Notes under the pieces: model-generated | The model's database searches: none | Told to the model about the DNA's origin: nothing | What the model saw: only the letters and a program-made list of their open reading frames with translations | Translations under genes and position numbers: made by a program | Origin: Urechidicola croceus | GTDB taxonomy: Bacteria > Bacteroidota > Bacteroidia > Flavobacteriales > Flavobacteriaceae | Reading direction: 5' to 3' | Assembly: GCA_905181865.1 (NCBI GenBank) | Contig: CAJIZG010000003.1 | Coordinates: 327,001-391,000, forward strand | DNA: 64,000 nucleotides | In this document: positions 21,001-33,000 of the stretch, piece after piece | Numbering within the stretch: position 1 is the first letter of the stretch | Layout: each line of letters starts with the position of its first letter

Positions 21001-24000
21001 GATTAACAATACCTGTTATTTCAGGAACTGCATTATCTACACAAAACTATTACGTTACTGAAACAACCAATAATTGTGAAAGTACACCAACATTGGTAGC
21101 CATTACCGTTAACACAACACCTACTGCTCCTACTGCAGCACCACTAGCCTTTTGCTCTGCTGATAGTCCTACCGGGGCTGATTTAGTACCTGCCATTTCT
21201 AGTTCTATAAAATGGTATAGTAATGTAGGATTAACAATACCTGTTATTGCAGGAACTGCATTATCTACACAAAACTATTACGTTACTGAAACAACCAATA
21301 ATTGTGAAAGTACACCAACATTGGTAGCCATTACCGTTACAACACCTACTGCTCCTACAGCAGCAGCACAAGCCTTTTGCTCTGCTGATAGTCCTACCGG
21401 TTCAGATTTAGTACCAGCGCTATCTGGTTCTATTCAGTGGTATAGTAATGTAGGATTAACAACACCTGTTATTGCAGGAACTGCTTTATCTACACAAAAC
21501 TATTACGTTACTGAAACAACCAATAATTGTGAAAGTACTGCTACAACAGTAGCTATTACGGTTAATCCAACACCTACTGCTCCTACCGCAGCAACACAGG
21601 CCTTTTGCTCTGCTGATATTCCTACTGGTGCAGATTTAATACCTGCTATTTCTAGTTCTATAAAATGGTATAGTAATGTAGGATTAACAACACCTGTTAT
21701 CGCAGGAACTGCATTAACTACACAAATTTATTACGTAACTGAAACAACCAATAATTGTCAGAGTACAGCAACATCGGTAACTGTTACGGTTAATACAACA
21801 CCTACTGCTCCTACGGCAGCAGCACAAGCCTTTTGCTTTGCTGATAGTCCTACCGGTTCAGATTTAGTACCTGCCATTTCTAGTTCTATAAAATGGTATA
21901 GTGATCTAGGATTAACAACACCTGTTATGGCAGGAACTGCTTTAACTAACCAAACTTATTACGTTACTGAAACAACTAATAATTGTCAGAGTACAGCAAC
22001 TCCAGTAACTTTAACAATTGATACAGCTCCTGTTGCTCCTGCAAGTTTAGGAGATATTACTGAATGTGAGGAAAGTCCTATTCAAACTTTAAACGCTAAT
22101 GATGCTTTTGCCTCAACAACAGGTGTTACTTGGTATACAGCTGCTACAGATGGATTTATAGTTGCAAGCCCAACATTAAATTCAATAAGTAGTGTTACAT
22201 ACTATGCCGAATACAATAACGGTACTTGTGATAGTTTAACTAGAACTGCTGTTACTTTAACAATTGATGCAGCCCCTGCTGCTCCTACAAGTTTAGGAAA
22301 TATTACTGAATGTGAGGAAAGTCCTATTCAAACTTTAAACGCTAATGATGCTTTTGCTTCAACAACAGGTATTACCTGGTATACAGATGCTGCAGCAGGT
22401 ACAGTAGTGGGAAGCCCAACAATATCAGCAATTGGAACCACTACATACTATGCCGAATACTTTAACGGGACTTGTTCTAGTTTAACTAGAACTGCTGTTA
22501 CTTTAACAATAACTCCTGCATCTACTGCTCCTACTAGTTTAGGAAATATTACTGAATGTGAGGAAAGTCCTATTCAAACTTTAGATGCGAATAATGCCTT
22601 TGGTTCAACAACAGGTATTACCTGGTATACAGCTGCTACAGCAGGTGCTACTGTATTTAGCCCAACATTATCAGCAACTGGAAACATTACCTACTATGCG
22701 GAATACAATGACGGAACTTGTCCAAGTATAACAAGAACTCCTGTTACTTTAACATTAAATGCAGCACCTGCAACTCCTATAAGCACAGGAAACATTATAG
22801 TATGTGAAACAAATCCAATCCAAACTTTAGATGCTAATGATGCTTTGGTTTCTACCACTGGTGTAACCTGGTATGATAGTGCTATAGGTAATATAGTAGT
22901 TCCAAACCCTACAATATCAGCAATCGGAACTGCTACCTACTATGCCGAATACAATAACGGTACTTGTTCTAGTTTAACTAGAAGACCTGTTACATTAACA
23001 ATCAATGGAGCACCTGCTCCTGAAAGTAGAGGTAATATCACACAATGTTTGCAAAGTCCAATTCAAACTTTAAATGCTAATAATGCATTAGTTTCTAATA
23101 CAGGCGTAACCTGGTATAACGCTGCCATAACAGGAGATATAGTGGTTAGCCCTACATTATCAGATGTTGGAAGTATTACTTACTATGCTGAATACACTGA
23201 CGGTACTTGTACTAGTTTAAATAGAACTCCTGTTACTTTAACAATTAATGGAGCATCTCCTCCCTTTCCACCTGCTAGTTCAGGAAACATTACAGTCTGT
23301 GAGACAAATCCAATTGTAGATTTAGATGCCAATAATGCTTTGGTTTCTACCACAGGTATTACATGGTATAATACTCCTACAGGAGATTTTGTAGTTCCAA
23401 CTCCAACTTTAAATACTGTAGGAAACATAACCTATTATGCCGAATACTCTAACGGTGCTTGTTCTAGTTTAACTAGAACGCCTGTTACTTTAACAATAAC
23501 TGCTGCACCTGCTGCGCCTACAAGTACAGGAGATATTACAGTATGTGAGGCAAGTCCAATTCAAACTTTAGATGCTAATGATGCTTTGATCTCTATAACA
23601 GGTGTTACTTGGTATACAGCTGCTACAGATGGAGTTATAGTTGCAAGCCCAACATTAAATTCAATAAGTAGTGTTACATACTATGCCGAATACAATAACG
23701 GTACTTGTGATAGTTTAACTAGAACTGCTGTTACTTTAACAATAACTGCAGTACCTCTTGCTCCTACAAGTTTAGGAGATATTACTGAATGTTTGCAAAG
23801 TCCAATCCAAACGTTGAATGCAAATAATGCTTTTGCTTCTACAACAGGTATTACTTGGTATGATGCTGCTACGGGAGGTACAGTAGTGGGAAGCCCAACA
23901 ATATCAGCAATTGGAAACACTACCTTCTATGCCGAATACTTTAACGGTACTTGCTCTAGTTTAACTAGAACGCCTGTTACTTTAACAATAACTGCTCCAC

Positions 24001-27000
24001 CTGCTGCGCCTACAAGTACAGGAGATATTACAGTATGTGAAGCAAGTCCAATTCAAACTTTAGATGCTAATGATGCATTTGCTTCTACAACAGGTATTAC
24101 TTGGTATGATGCTGCTACGGCTGGCGCTGTTGTAACAAGTCCTACATTATCAGCAAATGGAACCACTACATACTATGCCGAATATTTTGACGGAACTTGT
24201 TCTAGTTTAACTAGAACGCCTGTTACTTTAACAATAACTGCTGCACCTCTTGCTCCTACTAGTAATGGAGATATCACACAATGTACAGCAAGTCCAATCG
24301 TAGCTTTAGATGCTAATGATGCCTTGGTTTCTACTACAGGTGTAACCTGGTATGATAGTGCTATAGGTAATACAGTAGTTCCAAACCCTACAATATCAGC
24401 AATCGGAACTGCTACCTACTATGCGGAATACGATAACGGTACTTGTTCTAGTTTAACTAGAACTGCTGTTGTTTTAACAATCAATGGATCGCCTGCCGCT
24501 CCTACAAGTACAGGAAATATTACGGCATGTGAAACAAATCCAATCCAAACTTTAGATGCTAATGATGCTTTGGTTTCTACCACTGGTATTACTTGGTATG
24601 ATAATGCTATAGGTGGTACAGTAGTTCCAAGTCCTACAATATCAGCAACTGGAACCGCTACCTACTATGCGGAATACGATAACGGTACTTGTACTAGTTT
24701 AACTAGAACTACTGTTACTTTAACAATAACTGCTGCACCTGCTGCGCCCACAAGTACAGGTGATATTACATCATGTGAGGCTAATCCAATTGTACCTTTA
24801 GATGCTAATGATGCTTTGATCTCTATAACAGGTGTTACTTGGTATACAGCTGCTACAGATGGAGTTATAGTTGCAAGCCCAACATTAAATTCAATAAGTA
24901 GTGTTACATACTATGCCGAATACAATAACGGGACTTGTGATAGTTTAACTAGAACTGCTGTTACTTTAACAATAACTGCTGCACCTCTTGCTCCTACAAG
25001 TTTAGGAGATATTACTGAATGTTTGCAAAGTCCAATCCAAACGTTGAATGCAAATAATGCTTTTGCTTCTACAACAGGTATTACCTGGTATACAGCTGCT
25101 ACAGCAGGCACAGTAGTGGGAAGCCCAACAATATCAGCAATTGGAACCATACCTTCTATGCCGAATACTTTAACGGTACTTGCTCTAGTTTAACTAGAAC
25201 GCCTGTTACTTTAACAATAACTGCTGCACCTGCTGCGCCTACTAAGTACAGGAGATATTACTAGTATGTGAAGCAAGTCCAATTCAAACTTTAGATGCTA
25301 ATGATGCATTTGCTTCTACAATAGGTATTACTTGGTATGATGCTGCTACGGCTGGCGCTGTTGTAACAAGTCCTACATTATCAGCAAATGGAACCACTAC
25401 ATACTATGCCGAATATTTTGACGGAACTTGTTCTAGTTTAACTAGAACGCCTGTTACTTTAACAATAACTGCTGCACCTCTTGCTCCTACTAGTAATGGA
25501 GATATCATACAATGTACAGCAAGTCCAATCGTAGCTTTAGATGCTAATGATGCCTTGGTTTCTACTACAGGTGTAACCTGGTATGATAGTGCTATAGGTA
25601 ATACAGTAGTTCCAAACCCTACAATATCAGCAATCGGAACTGCTACCTACTATGCGGAATACTTTAACGGTACTTGTTCTAGTTTAACTAGAACTGCTGT
25701 TGTTTTAACAATCAATGAATCGCCTGCCGCTCCTACAAGTACAGGAAATATTACGGCATGTGAAACAAATCCAATCCAAACTTTAGATGCTAATGATGCT
25801 TTGGTTTCTACCACTGGTATTACTTGGTATGATAATGCTATAGGTGGTACAGTAGTTCCAAGTCCTACAATATCAGCAACTGGAACCGCTACCTACTATG
25901 CTGAATACGATAACGGTACTTGTACTAGTTTAACTAGAACTACTGTTACTTTAACAATAACTGCTGCACCTGCTGCGCCCACAAGTATAGGTGATATTAC
26001 ATCATGTGAGGCTAATCCAATTGTACCTTTAGATGCTAATGATGCTTTGATCTCTATAACAGGTGTTACTTGGTATACATCTGCTACAGGCAGGAGTTGT
26101 AGTTGCAAGCCCAACATTAAATTCAATAAGTAGTATTACATACTATGCCGAATATAATAACGGAACTTGTGATAGTTTAACTAGAACTGCTGTTACTTTA
26201 ACAATAATGCAGCCCCTGCTGCTCCTACTAGTTTAGGAGATATTACTGAATGTTTGCAAAGTCCAATCCAAACGTTGAATGCAAATAATGCTTTTGCTTC
26301 TACAACAGGTATTACCTGGTATACAGCTGCTACAGCAGGTACAGTAGTGGGAAGCCCAACAATATCAGCAATTGGAACCACTACCTTCTATGCCGAATAC
26401 TTTAACGGTACTTGCTCTAGTTTAACTAGAACGCCTGTTACTTTAACAATAACTGCTGAACCTGCTGCGCCTACAAGTACAGGAGATATTACAGTATGTG
26501 AAGCAAGTCCAATTCAAACTTTAGATGCTAATGATGCATTTGCTTCTACAATAGGTATTACTTGGTATGATGCTGCTACGGCTGGCGCTGTTGTAACAAG
26601 TCCTACATTATCAGCAACTGGAACCACTACATACTATGCCGAATACGATAACGGTACTTGTTCTAGTTTAACTAGAACTACTGTTACTTTAACAATAACT
26701 GCTGCTCCTGCTGCGCCTACAAGTACAGGAGACATTACATCATGTGAAACAAGTCCAATCGTAGCTTTAGATGCTAATGATGCTTTGGTTTCTACTACAG
26801 GTGTTACTTGGTACACATCTGCTACAGGCAGTGTTGTAGTTGCAAGCCCAACATTAAATTCAATAAGTAGTATTACATACTATGCTGAATATAATGATGG
26901 AACTTGTGATAGTTTAACTAGAACTGCTGTTACTTTAACAATCAATGGAGCCCCTGCTGCTCCTACTAGTTTAGGAAATATTACTGAATGTGAGGAAAGT

Positions 27001-30000
27001 CCTATTCAAACTTTAGATGCTAATGATGCTTTTGCTTCAACAACAGGTATTACCTGGTATACAGCTCCTACAGGAGGTACAGTAGTGGGAAGCCCAACAA
27101 TATCAGCAATTGGAACCACTACATACTATGCCGAATACTTTAACGGTACTTGCTCTAGTTTAACTAGAACGCCTGTTACTTTAACAATAACTGCAGCCCC
27201 TGCTGCGCCTACTAGTTTAGGAAATATTACTGAATGTGAGGAAAGTCCTATTCAAACTTTAAATGCAAACGATGCATTTGCTTCTACAACAGGTATTACC
27301 TGGTATACTTTAGCCTCTGCTGGTTCCGTAGTTGGAAGTCCAACTTTAAATACGGTTGGAACCACTACATACTATGCCGAATACTCTGACGGAACTTGTT
27401 CTAGTTTAACTAGAACGCCTGTTACTTTAACAATAACTGCTGCACCTCTTGCTCCTACTAGTAATGGAGATATCACACAATGTGAAGCAAGTCCAATCGT
27501 AGCTTTAGATGCTAATGATGCTTTGGTTTCTACTACAGGTGTAACCTGGTATGATAGTGCTATAGGTAATACAGTAGTTCCAAACCCTACAATATCAGCA
27601 ATCGGAACTGCTACCTACTATGCGGAATACTTTAACGGTACTTGTTCTAGTTTAACTAGAACTGCTGTTGTTTTAACAATCAATGAATCGCCTGCCGCTG
27701 CTACAAGTACAGGAAATATTACGGCATGTGAAACAAATCCAATCCAAACTTTAGATGCTAATGATGCTTTGGTTTCTACCACTGGTATTACTTGGTATGA
27801 TAATGCTATAGGTGGTACAGTAGTTCCAAGTCCTACAATATCAGCAACTGGAACCGCTACCTACTATGCTGAATACGATAACGGTACTTGTACTAGTTTA
27901 AATAGAACTACTGTTACTTTAACAATAAATGGAGCGCCAATATTAACAAGTACACTTACCCCTGCAGCAATATGCTCTAATGAGACATTTGCGTATACGC
28001 CAGAAAGCAGTACCAATCCTCTTACCATCGGTTGGACACGAGTTCCCGTTGCGGGTATTTCAGGCGCTGCCTCTGGAACTGGAAATATAAATGATGTCCT
28101 TATCAATACAACTGGTTCACCAATATCAGTAACTTATGAATTAACTTTAACACCAACAATTGATGGATGTGCAGCTATTGTAAGTCTTGTTGTATTAGTA
28201 AACCCTATGCCAACTGCAAGTATATCTGGAGGTGGTAATTCTTGTTTAAATAATACTGATAATTTAATTGTATTGACAGGTGCAAATGGCACTGCCCCTT
28301 ACACTTTTACATATAATATTGGTGCAAGTGGACCTTACACGATTACTACAACATCCGGCAATAGCATTGCTGTAACTTCATCATCTAGTACTTTAGGAGG
28401 TTATACTTATAGTTTAATTGGTGTTCAAGATGCAAACTCTTGTGCATCACCACCAATTACAGGTCAATCAGCCCCAATTACTGTTGAGCCTTTACCAAGT
28501 TTAGTTATTACTGATCCTGAAGCAGTCTGTTTCCCAAATACTATCGATTTGATTGGGTTAGACTCATTAAATCCCGATATCGCTGTTGGTTCAGAGTCTG
28601 GTTTAACATATACATATTGGACTAACGCAACGGCAACTACACCATATTATACACCTGAAGCAGCCACAGCAGGCACCTACTATGTTAAGGGAACAAACAG
28701 TAATGGATGTTTTACAATTCTTCCGGTAATGATAAGCGTAAATTCTCTCCCAACTGTTACTGTAAATAGCCCAACAATTTGCGATGGGGAAACGGCGACA
28801 ATTTCCGCTACACCAAGTCCAGTTGGGTTATATGATTATAGTTGGACAGTTCCATCTGGAACTGTACCTCCTGGGAACGTTCCTTCATTTACAACTACAA
28901 TAGCTGGTGATTATACTGTTGAAATTACCAGGCAAGTAGCACCTTTATGCCTAAGTTTAGCCGCAACCAGCACTTTAACTATAAACCCTTTACCTACTGC
29001 TACAATTTCTAGCAATGTTACTGTTTGTATAGATGACTCTGCAACCGCTACATTTACAGGTGCAAACGGAACTGCTCCGTATACATTTACTTACAACATT
29101 GATGGAGGTGCCAATCAACTTATTACGACTACTTCAGGCAATAGTATTACATTAAATGCTTTAACGAATACTTCGGGTATATTTAATTACAACTTAGTAC
29201 GCGTAACCGATTCAAGTTTAAATGCTTGTTCACAGGCAATAACTGGACAAACTGCCAGCGTTACGGTTAAAGAAATACCTACTGTAGATGCAGGTGATGA
29301 TATAGACGTTTGCGCAGGTGAAGAAGTAACGCTTACCGCCTCAGGTACAGCAACTTCTTATATATGGAATAATAGTGTAGTAGACGGTGTACCGTTTACA
29401 CCAACAAGATCTACAACATATATGGTTACTGGTACAGATAGTTTTGGTTGTAAAAATACAGCTGAGGTAACCGTTACAATTATACCTGCCATTACAGGTA
29501 CTATTAAAACACCTTATGACTTTGAAGTTTGTAAAGATGATACATCTCCAACTATTACTTTTGTTGGAGCAAATGGAACTGCTCCTTATATATTTACTTA
29601 TGAAATAATAGATGAATCTAGTGCAATTATAGGTAGTGGAAGTATTACATCAACTGGAAATGAAGCTATTTTAACACCAGAAATACCAACAACTATACCT
29701 GGCCTATTTACAGTAACATTATTAAGTATTGAAGATTCTGGTAGTTGTAAAAATGGAGACTTAATCGCTCCAAATCAGGCCTTTATTAATGTGTTAGATG
29801 CCGGTATTCTTCCTCTTAATTTAATTGAGGTCAATCAACTAGTTTGTGAAAATGAACCAATTGTAGATATTATATTTGAAATAAATGGCTCACCAATAAA
29901 CGCTTATGTAGATGACTTACCAACTGGTATAACCAGTGATTATGTGCCTAGTACCATTGTAGGAAATCCTGGAATATTAACGATAACAGGTGCTCCAAAT

Positions 30001-33000
30001 GAAGTTGGAACATTTTTTTACATTGTAAATACATCTGGTTCTTTAATTGGATGTAATAAAACATTCCCAGGTACATTAACGGTCAATGCGACTGGTAAAT
30101 TAGCATTACAACTCCCTGATTCAGATATTCAAGAGGTTTGTAATAACACTCCTATTACCAATATAACCTATAATATAGAAGGTGGGGCAACAGGAGCTAC
30201 TGTAATATTTTCACCAAGTGCTCCAGCAGGAATAACGTATGCAATATCAAGTAGCACCGTAATTATTTCTGGTACTCCAGAGGAGAGAGGAGTGTTTTAT
30301 TATACCGTTGAATCATTTTCAACCGAAAATAATTGTGCTCAAAGTACAGAAACAGGAACTTTGACTATTACTGAAAGTGAAATTATTTTAGCTTCTGGAA
30401 CGCTAGATCAAACGACCTGTATTAATAATCCTATAGATGATACAACTTTTAGTATAACCACTAATCCTTCAACAGCCCCAGCAGCCTCCTTAGTGTTGCT
30501 TGGTACATTGCCAGAAGGTGTTATTTTTAATCCAAGTACTGGAATTATTTCAGGTACACCAACCGAAGGTGGAATATTCGCTTATAGTATAGAAGCTTCA
30601 ACGGGTTGTGCGACATCAATTACTGGTGAAATAATTGTGAATGCTACACTCCCTAACGTTCTCATAGAAGATGGTTTAACGGATATTGAAGTTTGTGTAG
30701 GAAGTGAAATTACTTTAACAGCCACTGGTGCTGATCTTTATGAATGGTATGAATTAGATACCTTTGGTATACCAGTTTCATTAGTAACTACCGATACCTA
30801 TACTTTTACACCTGCAACAAATCAAACACTCTATGTCATTGGAACATTGGCTGATGGTTGTGACAATACAGCTCAAATAAATATTATTCTTAAACCTGCT
30901 ATTTCAGCAAGTATTACTGGAGTTAATGTGTTTGAAGTTTGTAGAGATCAAACGGAACCTACAATTACATTCACAGGAACAAATGGTATTGCACCGTATA
31001 AATTTACATATACTATAAATAGTATAATAAGTACAGTTACTGGTATTAACACGAATGATAGTGCTGTAATAAATATTCCAACGAATATAGCTGGAACTTA
31101 TAATATTCAATTAATGAATGTTGAAGATAGTGGAAGTACCAATTGTAGTCCTCCCAAGCTTTTAGAGCCTACAACAGCCTCTGTCACCGTATTAGATTCT
31201 GGAGTATATCCGCAAGCAGGTGCAGAAATTTACCAAACAATATGTGAGGGAACAGCAATTACCTCCATTTTATTTGATATACAAGGTTCTGTAACAAATG
31301 CATTTGCTGAAGGCTTACCATCAGGAGTCACAAGTTCATACGCAGGCAATATATTAACGATTTCAGGAACACCTTCCATAACAGGTAGTTCTGATTATAC
31401 AATTGTTACTTCTGGTCTATCTGCAGCTTGTAATGCTACATTTACAGGTAATATAACTGTTAATGATAATGACCTAGTCACTCCAGTTGCTGGCAGTGAA
31501 ATTGATCAAACAATTTGTGAGTGTAGTGAAATATCACCAATTTTATTCGAATTAGGCGGTGGAGCAACAGGTGCGACCGTAACAGGTTTACCATCTGGAA
31601 TTAATTGGAATATAAATGGAAACATTTTAACCATTTCGGGAAGTAGCTGCGATACAACTAGTCCTGGCAATTATGTTATAACTACGCAAGGTATTTGCAC
31701 AAGTGCTACAACATCTGGTATAATAAGTATTACATCACCTGCTAGTTTAGAGCAAACAACTGGTATTCTTGCTGATGATGAAATACTTTGTATAAATAAT
31801 CCTTTAACTACAAATATTCAATACCAAGGTACTGCTGGACAAACATTATTGCTCACTGGTCTATTACCTCCAGGAATGTCGTTTAATGCTGATCCGGCAT
31901 CAGGTAGCGGTATTATAAGCGGTACACCTACGTTAAAAGGCACTTATAATTATAGTATTACATCTAGTACTAATTGTAGTGATGTACTGGAAGATCGTAT
32001 TATTGTAGAAGGAGATGCATTTATTAATTTAAATAGTGACAGTAGCAGTATAAACCAAATTGCTTGTATTGGTTCTCCTATTGAAACTTTAAGCTATGGT
32101 ATACCATTAAGTATAACAAATGTAACATTTTCCTCTACTTTACCAACAGGTATTAATTATATAGTGGTAGATGGTGCATTGATAATTTCAGGAACACCAA
32201 CTAGTGCATCTGTGGAAACAACTTATGAAATTACTGCAATAAGCAATTGCGGGGCTCCTGCTTCAATACAATTTAAATTAACTATTGAAGAAAGCCCTAT
32301 AATTACTTTAGAAATAGGCTCAGGTACTATAACACAATCCGTTTGTCAAAATAGTACTATTAGCCCTATTCAGTTTACAGTAAGTCCAGCAGGTACAACA
32401 ATTGATCAAAGCTTATTGCCAAGCTTTATAACTGCTACAGAAATTAACGCCCCTTTAGGTTTATGGGAATTAACAGGTTCTCCAGTAAGTACAGGCAGCT
32501 TTAATTTTGAAATCCAAACTTTAGGGAGTTCTAATTGCAGTGCAAGTTTACCTATTCAAATTGAGAATTTATATGCCGCAGTAAGTGTAGTACTAGATGC
32601 TGGCTCAGAGAATCAAACACTTTGTTCATTTAACGATCCTATTGTAGATATTGTTTACAATATAACCGGTAGTATTCCAAATACAAGTATTATTAAGGTT
32701 ACAGGTTTACCAAATGGAATTTCATTCATGGATACGGCTACTGCAACAGGTATGCTACTTACTATTAGTGGACAGGCAACAGAATCAGGTGTTTTTGAGT
32801 ATGAAGTAACCTATGATACTTGCGGAACACTTAAAACAGGTGTGATAGAAATTTCATCACCAATGACAATTAATAGTGAAATCGCACAAATTTCATGTTT
32901 AGGAGGTGATGCTGAAATCTCTGTAACAGTATTTGGAGGGGTACCTTTTATTGATGAGACTAATGGAAGTCCTTTCTACGCGATTAATTGGGAAGGACCA

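Larger units (their letters stand above)
9727..22020 (+). repeat. Tandem array 1: 54 copies of a 228-bp unit
   Basis: AGCCTTTTG anchors recur every 228 bp from 9743 to 21827, which is exactly 53 steps (three single-base insertions and one 3-bp loss cancel). Each unit encodes 76 residues with an AFC cysteine and a TTNNC cysteine. Five main variants (WFSDLAL; YSDLGL-AISS; YSNVGL-AISS; YSNVGL-LLSS; ALSG-IQ) recur in fixed order, giving a higher-order repeat of about 1,140 bp. The region 9951-10890 is almost identical to 11091-12030. Confidence 0.95.

Noticed and set aside
9743-22000. Regular repeats as a possible CRISPR array
   Set aside because: The units are 228 bp, contiguous and protein-coding, with no short repeat-spacer pattern and no cas genes.
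23183-28106. Minus-strand frames of 60-80 codons across the second array
   Set aside because: They recur with each repeat copy as antisense shadows of the adhesin and have no independent support.
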